Notes: generated by a model from the letters alone, not told the origin. Positions 41,020 through 53,732 are shown, counted from the stretch's first letter. The stretch is 64,000 nt of DNA from Alteriqipengyuania bathyomarina_B (GCF_038594605.1 NZ_JBCFZM010000002.1:1-64000); one strand, 5' to 3'. Translations and numbers: made by a program.

Positions 41020-41768
41020 GCTTGCTGATCGAACGCCGCACCGTGTTGCTCGGCTCGGGCGCCATGATGCTGGGCGCGTGCTCCAAAGTCCACGAGAGCG
41101 CACCGGGACAGCGCCTGTTCGATGCCGTGGACGATTGGCATCAGGGCCTTCAGCGCAGCCTCACCGCGCGCAATGCCCTCGCCCCGGAGTTCTCGCCCGA
41201 GGACATCTCGCCCACATTTCGCGGCAACGGTTCCACCGATCCACAGAACGACGGCTATCCCGAACACGCCGCGAACAACTTCGCCGACTGGCGCTTCACG
41301 GTGAGCGGGCTCGTCCAACGCCCGCTATCGCTCTCGCTCGACCAGATCATGCGACTGCCCCAGCGCACCCAGATTACGCGGCACGACTGCGTGGAAGGGT
41401 GGAGCGCGATCGGCCAGTGGACCGGCCCGCAGCTTTCCACCTTCCTCGATCTGGCGGGGCTGCGCGACACCGCGAAGTACATCGTGTTCCGCTGCGCCGA
41501 CGATTATACGCGCGGGCGCTATTACGAGAGCATCGACATGATCGACGCGCTCCACCCGCAGACGATTATCGCCCATCGCCTGAACGGCGAACCGCTGCCG
41601 ATCAAGAACGGCGCTCCCCTGCGCGCCCGGGTCGAGCGCCAGCTGGGCTACAAGCATGCCAAGTATCTCACCGGGATCGAAGCGGTCGCGTCGCTCGACA
41701 GTATCGGGCTCGGGAAAGGCGGGTATTGGGAAGATTACGGTGGCTATCAATGGTACGCCGGGATGTGA
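41016..41768 (+). CDS. sulfite oxidase-type molybdopterin oxidoreductase
   Basis: A 250-aa exported protein. The N-terminus has twin Arg (ERRTVLLGSG) followed by a lipobox-like LGAC, suggesting Tat export and possible lipid anchoring. The core is an oxidoreductase molybdopterin-binding domain with the Mo-ligand Cys in HDCVEGW and GGYWEDYGGY at the end. It partners the upstream cytochrome b, in the manner of MsrP/MsrQ or YedY/YedZ. The physiological substrate is unknown; sulfite or oxidised Met are family possibilities. Confidence 0.85.
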
Positions 41769-41838
41769 CCGGCTTGTCCGCCAAACTCCCTCCCGGTATC
41801 AGCGCGGCCTATTCACGCAATCGGGAAAAAGGCGGATC

Positions 41839-42102
41839 ATGGCCCAGAGTTGGAGCGACGAAGAGGTACGGGTGCTGGTCGGCTGGACAGCGGACGATCT
41901 CGGCGCAAGCATGATCGTGAGGCTGGAGACGGTCAATAATCTGCCCGAAAGCGAGGACGATGTGCTGGTCTCGCGGATGGTCCTGAACAAGGATCAGGCC
42001 GTGCAGCTGGGGAACATGCTGTACGAGCTATCGGGCAAGCTGCCGCCCAAGATGGCCAAGCCGTCGCGCCTCGAAAAGATGTTGTCGCGCAAATCCGACT
42101 GA
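41839..42102 (+). CDS. small acidic protein of unknown function
   Basis: An 87-aa soluble protein with no cysteine. ATG 41839 follows AAAAAGGCGG. It lies between the molybdopterin enzyme and cfa on the same strand with short gaps, so it may be co-transcribed. I recognise no domain. Confidence 0.65.
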   Translation: MAQSWSDEEVRVLVGWTADDLGASMIVRLETVNNLPESEDDVLVSRMVLNKDQAVQLGNMLYELSGKLPPKMAKPSRLEKMLSRKSD

Positions 42103-42145
42103 CTATCGCCCCGAAAAGGACAATCGCGAAGGGTATAAGCACCTC

Positions 42146-43450
42146 ATGTCGAGCAAGACGAACACCGCCGATCGGGCCGGCAACTCCGGCTCGCGCGGCC
42201 CCGCAACGCTGTTGCTCAGCCGCTATTTCGAAAGCCTCATCACGTTCGGCAGCCTGGCGGTGGAATTCGCCGATGGAACGCGCAAGCGCTTCGGCGAGGC
42301 GACGCCGGAACTTGCAGAAGTCGCGGTCCGCTTCGCCGATGAACGCGTACCGCGCGAAATCCTGCTCGACCCTGCGCTGGGCGCTGCCGAGGCTTTCATG
42401 GATGGCCGGCTGGTAATCGAGCGCGGCGATGTGATGGGGCTGATCACGCTATTCGCGCGCAACGCCCCGTGGGAGGCAGGGGCAAGCTACACCCGGCCAA
42501 GCACGATCAAGAAGATCGCCAACCAGATCGCCTTCCGCGGCGAACAGCTCAACAATGCGGTGCGCAGCCGCGCCAATGTCTCCCATCATTACGACATCGG
42601 CAACGATCTCTACCGGTTGATGCTCGATGTCGAGCACATGCAGTATAGCTGCGGCTATTGGCCGGACGACGACATGACGCTGGGCGAGGCACAGGAGGCG
42701 AAGCTGGCGCATATTGCCGCCAAGCTGGCGCTCGAGCCGGGCCAGCGCGTGCTCGATATCGGCTGCGGCTGGGGCGGCATGGCAATCTTCCTTGCCTCGC
42801 GCGCAAATGTTCACGTCACCGGCATCACGCTGTCGGAAGAACAGGCAGCGCTGGCGCGCGAGCGGGTGGCGGCCGCCGGCCTTTCGGACAAGGTCAGTAT
42901 CGAACTGGTCGATTATCGCGACCATGCGGATGCGGGCGCGAAGTACGACCGGATCGTGTCGGTCGGCATGTTCGAGCATGTCGGCCAGCCGCAGTTCGAC
43001 GGCTTCTTCCGCTGCACGGGCAAGATGCTGAAGACCGACGGAGTCATGCTGGTCCATACCATCGGCCGGATGGGTTCGCCCGGGTCGACCGACGCCTTCA
43101 CCCGCAAATACATCTTCCCCGGCGGCTATATCCCGGCGCTGAGCGAAACGCTCGCCGCGAGCGAGAAGGCGCGGCTGATCGCGACCGATGTCGAAACGTG
43201 GCGGCTGCATTACGCCCGCACGCTGCGCGCATGGTACGCCAACAGCGAAGCCCATCGCGATCGCATCGTGGCGATGTACGACGAACGTTTCTATCGCATG
43301 TGGATGTTCTATCTGGCGGGAGCGGCAGCGTCGTTCGAGAATGGCGCGATGTGCAACTACCAGATCCAGTACGCCCGCCACCGGCACGCCCTGCCCTACA
43401 CCCGCGACTATATGGGCGCGGCGGAGAAAGGCTTGCTGGCGAAAGGTTAG
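42146..43450 (+). CDS. cfa: cyclopropane-fatty-acyl-phospholipid synthase
   Basis: A 434-aa SAM-dependent enzyme that adds a methylene bridge to unsaturated acyl chains of membrane phospholipids. The N-terminal lipid-binding domain is followed by the methyltransferase domain with VSHHYDIGNDLY, SAM loop LDIGCGWGGMA (about residue 210), VGMFEHVG and the C-terminal RTLRAWYAN. Length is normal. Cfa enzymes act at the inner-membrane surface, typically in stationary phase or acid stress. Confidence 0.93.
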   Translation: MSSKTNTADRAGNSGSRGPATLLLSRYFESLITFGSLAVEFADGTRKRFGEATPELAEVAVRFADERVPREILLDPALGAAEAFMDGRLVIERGDVMGLITLFARNAPWEAGASYTRPSTIKKIANQIAFRGEQLNNAVRSRANVSHHYDIGNDLYRLMLDVEHMQYSCGYWPDDDMTLGEAQEAKLAHIAAKLALEPGQRVLDIGCGWGGMAIFLASRANVHVTGITLSEEQAALARERVAAAGLSDKVSIELVDYRDHADAGAKYDRIVSVGMFEHVGQPQFDGFFRCTGKMLKTDGVMLVHTIGRMGSPGSTDAFTRKYIFPGGYIPALSETLAASEKARLIATDVETWRLHYARTLRAWYANSEAHRDRIVAMYDERFYRMWMFYLAGAAASFENGAMCNYQIQYARHRHALPYTRDYMGAAEKGLLAKG

Positions 43451-43534
43451 TCCGCCCGCACGCCTGGCCAACCGATTGAAATTCGGGGGTTCCGACCCCA
43501 CATCGGCCGCTTCGGAAGCTCGAAGGAAAAGGCC

Positions 43535-43798
43535 ATGGCAGGCGGATGGACGCGCGACGGCGCGGTGCAGGATCAGATCGACGACACGGTGTCGGACGCG
43601 GTGAGCGCGGCGCGCTCGCGCATGCCGAGCGGCGAGAGCGAGCAGTGGTGCGTCGAATGCGGCGAGGAAATTCCCGAGAAGCGCCGCGTCGCGCTGCCCG
43701 GAGTAAAGCGCTGCGTTCACTGCCAGTCGGGCCGGGATGCCGCGACCCGCAGCGCCGGCATCAATCGCCGGGGCAGCAAGGACAGTCAGCTGCGCTGA
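43535..43798 (+). CDS. DksA/TraR-type C4 zinc-finger protein
   Basis: An 87-aa protein with a C-terminal zinc finger CVECGEEIPEKRR...CVHCQ typical of DksA/TraR. The coiled-coil N-terminus of DksA is much shortened, as in TraR-like proteins. It may bind the RNA polymerase secondary channel and alter initiation. It is preceded by GAAGGAAAAG. It lies alone between cfa and argG. Confidence 0.85.
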   Translation: MAGGWTRDGAVQDQIDDTVSDAVSAARSRMPSGESEQWCVECGEEIPEKRRVALPGVKRCVHCQSGRDAATRSAGINRRGSKDSQLR

Positions 43799-43861
43799 CG
43801 CCAGACGCATCCGGCAGTAATCCGCGTTGCGCGTCTCGCAACCCGCTGCTAGCCGCGCCTC

Positions 43862-45115
<1,254 letters not shown>

Positions 45116-45238
45116 ATTCGGGCAACAATCGACAAGGCCCGCGAAAGGTCCGAAGCTATCGGCCCAAATGTGGCGAAAGCGCGGCGAGCTGCCTGCGTCC
45201 ATGTTCCGCTTTAGGATTTCCCGTCTAAATTTCCTGAC

Positions 45239-45832
45239 ATGGACGGGAAACACAACACCCTTCGCCGCGCCGCGCTGCCCGGGCTTGCCCTGGCCGTACT
45301 CGCCCTGCCGCTCGTCGGCGCGATCGCGCAGGACGCGCCGGGCCAGCAGGCACTGGTGGCCAAGCTTGCGTCGCCGGTCGAGCCTGCGAAGCTGACCGAC
45401 GAGATCGTGCCTGTCGCAGCGGCCGAGCCTGACTTCGAAGTCAGCTTCGCACGCTTCGACATCGATCCGCCCGAGCCCGCCGTCGGCCCGCGCGCGGTCG
45501 ACCTCGGCACCTTCGATCCGCCGGTCGAGGCCGAGCCCGACCTCTGGCGCAGCGGCGTCGCCTCCTATTACGGCCGCCGCTTTCACGGTCGCCGCACCGC
45601 CAATGGCGAGCGGTTCGACATGAATGCGATGACCGCCGCGCACAAGACGCTGCCTTTCGGCACCAAGGTGCGCGTCACCAATCCGCGCACGGGCAAGAGC
45701 GTGGTGGTCCGCATCAACGATCGCGGGCCCTATGCCCATGGCCGCGAGATCGACGTCAGCCGCGCCGCCGCCACCCAACTGGGCCTGATCCAGCGCGGCC
45801 ATGGCACGGTGGAGCTCGCGCTGGTCGACTGA
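45239..45832 (+). CDS. rlpA: RlpA family septal-ring lytic transglycosylase
   Basis: A 197-aa exported protein: N-terminal signal or anchor (about residues 10-30), a proline- and acid-rich linker, and a double-psi beta-barrel domain (GVASYYG, RTANGERFD with the catalytic Asp, INDRGPY, IDVSRAAA). It cleaves denuded glycan strands at the division site. No SPOR domain is present, so septal targeting must come by another route. A terminator follows. Confidence 0.88.
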   Translation: MDGKHNTLRRAALPGLALAVLALPLVGAIAQDAPGQQALVAKLASPVEPAKLTDEIVPVAAAEPDFEVSFARFDIDPPEPAVGPRAVDLGTFDPPVEAEPDLWRSGVASYYGRRFHGRRTANGERFDMNAMTAAHKTLPFGTKVRVTNPRTGKSVVVRINDRGPYAHGREIDVSRAAATQLGLIQRGHGTVELALVD

Positions 45833-45855
45833 GACCGCTTGCCCTGCGCGCCCCG

Positions 45856-45880
45856 CCCGGCATAATGCGCCGGGGTTTTT
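45856..45880 (+). terminator. terminator of rlpA
   Basis: A 6-bp GC stem (45856-45861 with 45869-45874), 7-base loop, G then T5. Located 24 bases after the rlpA stop and just before the next gene. Confidence 0.7.
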
Positions 45881-45896
45881 CGGGGGGCACGGCGGC

Positions 45897-46538
45897 ATGA
45901 ATCCGCAATTCGACTACATCTTCGAGCTTTTCACGCTGCTCATCAGCCTCGCCGTGGCGGAGATGCTGATGGGCTTCTCGCGCATCCTCAAGCTGCGTGC
46001 GCGGCGCAAGGCGGGGGTCGATCCCACCGCGATCGAGGTCCGCGTGGGCTGGCTGGTCCCCATGCTCGGCCTGCTGGTGCTGGTCGACCTCGCGACGTTC
46101 TGGAGCATCATCTGGTCCATGCGCGGCGTGCTCGACATGCGGATGGCGACGATCTTCGGCGTCCTCGTCCTGATCGGCGGCTACTACCTCGTCGCGACGC
46201 TCGTCTTTCCCGACGAGCCCGAGCTATGGCCCGATTTCGACGCCTATTTCTGGCAGCAGAAGCGCTGGGTGGTGGGCGGCATGCTGCTGATCAACCTCGC
46301 CACGGCCACCGCCTCCTTCCAGCTGGGTGCGCAGACGCAGGAACAGGGCGAGCTGATGGCGCAGGCCGCGCAGCAAAACCCGCCATTCGCGATCGCCATG
46401 CTGATCCTGCTGTTCAACTACCCAGCCTTCCTATGGCTGGCGTTGACCAAGGGGCGGCGGCGCAGCATCGTGCTGATGGTCTTCTTCACCCAGCTGTTCT
46501 TCGCTGCCACGTCGTGGGGGATCGAGGGGCTCTTGTAG
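45897..46538 (+). CDS. multi-span membrane protein of unknown function
   Basis: A 213-aa protein with five or six hydrophobic segments spread along its length and short basic loops. ATG 45897 is the first Met at the start of the hydrophobic region. No family is recognised. Its last 53 bases overlap the end of the convergent HTH gene. Confidence 0.75.
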   Translation: MNPQFDYIFELFTLLISLAVAEMLMGFSRILKLRARRKAGVDPTAIEVRVGWLVPMLGLLVLVDLATFWSIIWSMRGVLDMRMATIFGVLVLIGGYYLVATLVFPDEPELWPDFDAYFWQQKRWVVGGMLLINLATATASFQLGAQTQEQGELMAQAAQQNPPFAIAMLILLFNYPAFLWLALTKGRRRSIVLMVFFTQLFFAATSWGIEGLL

Positions 46539-47403
46539 CCGCGCGCGCGCCCTCGTGGTTGGGGCGCGCACCCACCGATGCCTGCGCCCGATCGCGTCGC
46601 TGCCCGGGTGCGTTACCCGACGCTCCTGACACACCTGACACAGTGTCCTGGGACGAAAAGATTCCGCCCACGCAGGCGCCTTGCGAACGAACCTGCTGTT
46701 GCCCGGCGTCGGGTAAGCAGGCCGCGTGTTCGCCTGCATCCTCCACCGACGACCCACGCGCGTCTGCGGGCGCTTGCTCCGGCTCCGCCGCGCCCCCGCC
46801 GTCCGGTACGGGTTCGGCTTCGTCCTCATCGGGTTGCGGCGCGTCCCGCGCCTCCTCCCGCTGCTCCTCGACGCGCGTCCCGGTGTCGTCCTGCGCCGCC
46901 CCGCCCGCGGCGACGAAGGTGATCTCCCTCGCGCTCTCCAGCGCGTTCAGCGCGCGCTCGAAATCGGCGGGCGAAGCGCCCTCCCCGTGCCGCTCGGCCA
47001 GCCGGTCGAGCCGCGCGAGGTGCGCGAGCAACAGGCGCGAATCGTAGCGGCGGCGCGTGGCGATCGCCTCGCCATGGTAATAGACCGTCTCCTCCACCCC
47101 GTTGATCGCGCGGTCGGCCAGCACCGCCTCGACCTGCGGCCGTGCGAGCAGCAGCGCCGCGTCCCACAGGTCCGCGAAGCGCGGGCACGCACGCCGCATC
47201 CGGTACACGGTGGAGCGCGAGACGCCCGTACGCCGCGCGGCGGCGAGCACGTTGCCGCACTGGGCGAGGCAATCGAGGAAGAAGGCCTGATCCTCGCGCG
47301 CGAATTGCGGCGGCGCGTCGTCCCCGCCGAAGCGCGGCAGGCAGGCGAGCGGATCGGGCATCCGCGCGCGGGTGTCGGTGGGGCGGCGATCGGCGGGGGT
47401 CAT
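46486..47403 (-). CDS. HTH protein resembling a terminase small subunit
   Basis: A 305-aa frame. Residues about 30-75 contain an HTH (GNVLAAARRTGVSRSTVYRMRR) followed by a helical segment (RPQVEAVLADRAINGVEETVYY), a layout also seen in phage terminase small subunits and transposase-type HTH proteins. The C-terminal half is low-complexity Ala/Gly/Asp/Glu. ATG 47403 is chosen; longer starts run into repeat-like DNA. The end overlaps the convergent membrane-protein gene by 53 bases, so the C-terminus may be overextended. No phage structural genes are nearby. Confidence 0.65.
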   Translation of the reverse strand: MTPADRRPTDTRARMPDPLACLPRFGGDDAPPQFAREDQAFFLDCLAQCGNVLAAARRTGVSRSTVYRMRRACPRFADLWDAALLLARPQVEAVLADRAINGVEETVYYHGEAIATRRRYDSRLLLAHLARLDRLAERHGEGASPADFERALNALESAREITFVAAGGAAQDDTGTRVEEQREEARDAPQPDEDEAEPVPDGGGAAEPEQAPADARGSSVEDAGEHAACLPDAGQQQVRSQGACVGGIFSSQDTVSGVSGASGNAPGQRRDRAQASVGARPNHEGARAATRAPRSPTTWQRRTAG

Positions 47404-47456
47404 GAAGCGGTCCTTCATCGGGGGTGAGGGACCGATCCATCTATACGCGTGACGGC

Positions 47457-47467
47457 GTGTAGGACAG
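47457..47467 (-). promoter_or_regulatory. CTGTCCTACAC motif, copy 1
   Basis: An 11-base motif (minus strand) 54 bases upstream of the HTH gene start. An identical copy sits 56 bases upstream of the small gene at 47678-47902. The shared position suggests a promoter or operator element. Confidence 0.4.
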
Positions 47468-47501
47468 GTTTTGCAAACTGCGCGCCCATCCCCTCCCCCT
47501 C

Positions 47502-47654
47502 TCGTCGCCCCGGACTTGATCCGGGGCAAGGCTGCCTTCGCTCACTGCAAGGATAGCCGAACAGGCGAGCCGAAGCCTAATCCTCAAAGGCCTGCCAACA
47601 GGCAATGGTAGCGCAAGAGAGAAGCCTAAGCCCGGATCAAGTCCGGGCCGACGA
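47502..47654. mobile_element. 153-bp element with 25-bp inverted-repeat ends
   Basis: The ends (47502-47526 and 47630-47654) are inverted copies differing at two positions; each contains the palindrome CCCGGACTTGATCCGGG. The 100-odd bases between them carry no gene and include further short repeats (GAAGCCTAA). This looks like a non-autonomous palindromic repeat or MITE. No transposase is linked. Confidence 0.65.
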
Positions 47655-47677
47655 TTGAGAGAATGCAGCGAGAGCCC

Positions 47678-47902
47678 CTACCGCCCCCGCAAGTCCTCCC
47701 GCACATGGACCTTCACACTCACCGCACGCCCGAGCAGCACCTCTTCATTGCGCATATGGCGCAGCAGCTGTGCAGGCGTGGTCGAAGGCCGCTTCCCGAT
47801 CCGGCCCGCATCGACATGGGCCTGCCACTCCTCATACGCGACACGCGCCGAGAGCGGCGGCCCGCCCATAAGCTCGGGGTGTTGTGGGGAGGGTTTGGAC
47901 AT
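47678..47902 (-). CDS. small protein of unknown function
   Basis: A 74-aa soluble protein, basic in its second half, with no Cys and no membrane segment. ATG 47902 has GAGAGG upstream. It shares an 11-base upstream motif with the HTH gene at 46486-47403. It lies between the inverted-repeat element and the AT-rich cassette. No family is recognised; a gene remnant is possible. Confidence 0.5.
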   Translation of the reverse strand: MSKPSPQHPELMGGPPLSARVAYEEWQAHVDAGRIGKRPSTTPAQLLRHMRNEEVLLGRAVSVKVHVREDLRGR

Positions 47903-47957
47903 GGGGCTGCCTCTCGGGTTCGTGGGTGGGGACCGGGGAGGCTAGTGGGGGAGAGGG

Positions 47958-47968
47958 GTGTAGGACAG
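47958..47968 (-). promoter_or_regulatory. CTGTCCTACAC motif, copy 2
   Basis: Identical to the copy at 47457-47467 and located 56 bases upstream of the small gene start. TTGGAC lies 17 bases before TACACC here, so the motif could contain a -10 element. Confidence 0.4.
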
Positions 47969-47996
47969 AGGCTATTGTAGTCCAAAAATTCTGAAG

Positions 47997-49736
47997 TCAC
48001 TTCACCTTTGATCGCAGTATTGTCGCCAAATCTGCATATTGAGATGACTTATAGCTCTTAAAATCGACGCTATTAATCCCGCCGAGGTTCAAATTAGATG
48101 GAACACCGCTGAATTTTCCGTCAGCAATGAGCTTTCTAAGAAGAATTATCAGTCCATTCACGACGGTCACCGATAGTATCCCCCCATCATCTCCCACGAG
48201 TTTCCACTTTCCTGAATCTAGCGCCGTTCTGCATTCGGCCAAGAAACCGCTGATAGTTGATACACAAAAATCGATATATGCATCTAAATCGTCGTTTGTC
48301 GCTGTGCCATCAGCGAACCTCGCCTTGGCGTCATTCTGATCCCAGATTGAAAATAGCGAGTCATTCCCGCTCCTCTTTGTTAACGGCTGAAGCCCATAAG
48401 CGACGATAGATGCCGTCTTTATCCTACCGGAGTCTAAGCTACTCCGAGCTAACCTTCCCGCCAGTGGTTGCGTAACAGCCAGACGATTCACAACAACACG
48501 GGAAACAGAGATTGGTTTAAACGGATCCAAGAGAACCCATATCGCCTGAATAATATCCGAGGCCGCGCTGGCTTGGGTAGAATTAATCTCCAGAAATAGC
48601 CCCGCCTCGAACCTCTCGCGCTCCTGATCCTTCATGCCAGACGGATAAATTATCCCCGTTGCCAGTAAATTTTGCTGAAGCCTATACTTATCTATTTTTT
48701 TGTCGGGCGTTATGTCGGCATAGTAAGAAAAAACTCTATGCTGACCATCGATTATACCAACTGAGTTTCCACGCTTTTTCAATTTGAGCGTTGCAGGGGT
48801 AGGCTTCGAAATATCCTCGTCTGACAGCACATGGCCGGATACGTCTTCAATCTTCGCATCGGCAGGGAGTGTGATGACGATATTATTTGCAAACACCCTC
48901 TCCTTTTCGCGAAGGTGAGCTCTTATCGCCTTTATCTTGGAAGGAATAATTAGGCGTTGATATAGATTCAAAGAGTCGCGCCAGCCGTTTCTTCTTAGGA
49001 CGTATGCGCGTCTAAGAAGGGCATCCGGATCTATATAGAAGGAGACGATCCGAAATCCATCCGGAAAATGGGACTGCTCTCTTGGAAGTAGTAGGGCCTG
49101 GTAATCATCCTCCGGCGTGGTCGTCGAAATCACCCCATCCTGCCCAACGTTATTAGGGTCCACTCCCAAGAACTCAAGGACTTCTTGTCTAGCGGAAATT
49201 TTTACAACCCTAGTAAGGTTATTAAAATAGCTTCTTTCCGCCAAAGACATGAATTTGCTCGATTTGAAGAGCGCCTTATGATGATCCTCTAGAGAATCGA
49301 TAGATGCGTATATTATGCGCACCTCAAGCTGTTTCGGAGTGTAGTTTACGTCACGGAACCACTCATCCAAGCCTGTAGATTTCTTACGGAAGAACTCTAG
49401 AAATTTAACCGGATTTTCGGCGATCTTGCTGTGTACACCGCCCTTTCCTTTGGCGTGCTTTGCTAGTCCCGCTCCACTACTACGAGTATATTCAGCCAAC
49501 ACGACAACGTTTTCGAAAACAAAAATATCGTCAAGCTCGCTCTTCAAACCCTCGAACTCGAAATGAACCCCATCAACAGGCGTAATTCTCGAGAATCCAA
49601 TACGTTCGAAAATCACACGATGGGAACGCAGGAATGAGCGCTCGCGCGCCCTTTCTCTCCTGCGTTTCGCCAACTCTTCTTTTGACAGCTTAGGCTTCGG
49701 TAGTTTCCTTACCGATTTCTTCGTTCCCTGCGCCAA
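47997..49736 (-). CDS. DGQHR-motif protein with possible nuclease-like N-terminus
   Basis: A 579-aa protein. The signature DGQHR is at residues 330-334, with the companion FLEINSTQ at 381-388. Together they mark the DGQHR/DndB-like group, related to ParB-type nucleotide-binding proteins. The N-terminal region (about 40-140) has a pattern like PD-(D/E)xK nucleases: Asp69/Asp70, then Glu82-x-Thr84, where a nuclease would usually have Glu-x-Lys. A basic helix precedes it. The start is TTG 49736 behind GGAGGGGG; it overlaps the methyltransferase gene by 47 bases, so the two are coupled. Codons are far more AT-rich than in flanking genes. Function is unknown; DNA modification or restriction is inferred. 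Confidence 0.8.
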   Translation of the reverse strand: MAQGTKKSVRKLPKPKLSKEELAKRRRERARERSFLRSHRVIFERIGFSRITPVDGVHFEFEGLKSELDDIFVFENVVVLAEYTRSSGAGLAKHAKGKGGVHSKIAENPVKFLEFFRKKSTGLDEWFRDVNYTPKQLEVRIIYASIDSLEDHHKALFKSSKFMSLAERSYFNNLTRVVKISARQEVLEFLGVDPNNVGQDGVISTTTPEDDYQALLLPREQSHFPDGFRIVSFYIDPDALLRRAYVLRRNGWRDSLNLYQRLIIPSKIKAIRAHLREKERVFANNIVITLPADAKIEDVSGHVLSDEDISKPTPATLKLKKRGNSVGIIDGQHRVFSYYADITPDKKIDKYRLQQNLLATGIIYPSGMKDQERERFEAGLFLEINSTQASAASDIIQAIWVLLDPFKPISVSRVVVNRLAVTQPLAGRLARSSLDSGRIKTASIVAYGLQPLTKRSGNDSLFSIWDQNDAKARFADGTATNDDLDAYIDFCVSTISGFLAECRTALDSGKWKLVGDDGGILSVTVVNGLIILLRKLIADGKFSGVPSNLNLGGINSVDFKSYKSSQYADLATILRSKVK

Positions 49737-50670
49737 GATCCCCCTCCATGTCTTGCCTCCACTCTTCTGGAAGAGTGGAAACCCGCTCTCCCGGCTTTGG
49801 AGTTCTCGGTTCCATCCCTGAACGTCGAAGAATCAATCGCCCCTCGCGTGCAAGCTCAAGCCTTCTATTCGCGTCAGCAGCATAGCCATCGATAATCTCG
49901 AAGCCCAACCCAACACGATTATGCAAATCAGCACATATGACAGAAGTGCCGGTCCCCACAAAAGGATCTAGAACCACGTCTCCACTGTCGGTCATTGCCA
50001 GAACACACCGCTCCACGAGCTCGCTTGGAAATTGGCAAGGGTGGTCAGCAACCTTCTCAGGGTGGTTAGCTTTCACATTCGGAATATTCCAAACCGGCTC
50101 CCCAAAAAACGCGCTTTCCGGGTCGAACTCCCAATAATCTGACGGGTTCTTACCTCGGGGATTCCCACTAGGCTTTCCCGCCTTATCACCTTTGCTGGCC
50201 GAGTGTCTTTTGCCCGGATAAAGCTGCTTAACCCGAATTGGGTCGAGATTAAATTTGTATTCACCGCCCTTTGTAAACCAAAGGATTACCTCGTACCGTC
50301 CGGACAGCCGTTTTACCGCATTATATCCAAAATTATATCGCCATATGATGCGATTTCTGAAAGTCAGACCAATCTCAATTAGGAATGGATAGAACTCATA
50401 ATCTAAGGGAACCAGAATTCCATCCCTGACATGCGAACCCAGCTGCAGACAAAGACTTCCGCCGTCTACAAGCGTACGCTCTACTTGCTGCAGAATCTCC
50501 TTGAGCCAAGCACTATATTCGCTAAATTTCTTGGGGTCATCTTTTTCGTAGGACTTGCCAATATTGTAAGGTGGGGAGGTGACACAAAGCTGGACTGAAT
50601 TGTCTGGGATTTGAGCAAAAAGATCGAGCGCATCACCGGCAAAAATTTTGCTACCTGATAAATTCATCAT
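49690..50670 (-). CDS. beta-type DNA methyltransferase (N4-cytosine or N6-adenine)
   Basis: A 326-aa site-specific DNA methyltransferase. The catalytic motif TSPPY (residues 31-35) precedes the SAM-binding DPFVGTGT (235-242), giving the beta-class order. TSPPY is frequent in N4-cytosine enzymes but does not exclude N6-adenine. The target-recognition region is probably about residues 110-200. A 65-residue tail follows the catalytic core. ATG 50670 is followed at once by a second ATG. It lies 62 bases downstream of uvrA on the same strand and overlaps the DGQHR gene. Composition is AT-rich, indicating horizontal transfer. Confidence 0.9.
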   Translation of the reverse strand: MMNLSGSKIFAGDALDLFAQIPDNSVQLCVTSPPYNIGKSYEKDDPKKFSEYSAWLKEILQQVERTLVDGGSLCLQLGSHVRDGILVPLDYEFYPFLIEIGLTFRNRIIWRYNFGYNAVKRLSGRYEVILWFTKGGEYKFNLDPIRVKQLYPGKRHSASKGDKAGKPSGNPRGKNPSDYWEFDPESAFFGEPVWNIPNVKANHPEKVADHPCQFPSELVERCVLAMTDSGDVVLDPFVGTGTSVICADLHNRVGLGFEIIDGYAADANRRLELAREGRLILRRSGMEPRTPKPGERVSTLPEEWRQDMEGDLGAGNEEIGKETTEA

Positions 50671-50732
50671 CTAAAGCACCCAGCCCTAATTAGGTTGTAA
50701 ACAGCAAATGCGATGGCAGTTTGCAAGCACAA

Positions 50733-53732
<3,000 letters not shown>

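Noticed and set aside
46486..47403. Prophage remnant suggested by the terminase-like HTH protein
   Set aside because: No portal, capsid, integrase or tail genes are nearby; the HTH alone is not specific to phage.
47997..50670. A canonical Dnd phosphorothioation or Dpd deazaguanine system
   Set aside because: Only a DGQHR protein and a methyltransferase are present; no dndA/C/D/E or dpd-type genes flank them.
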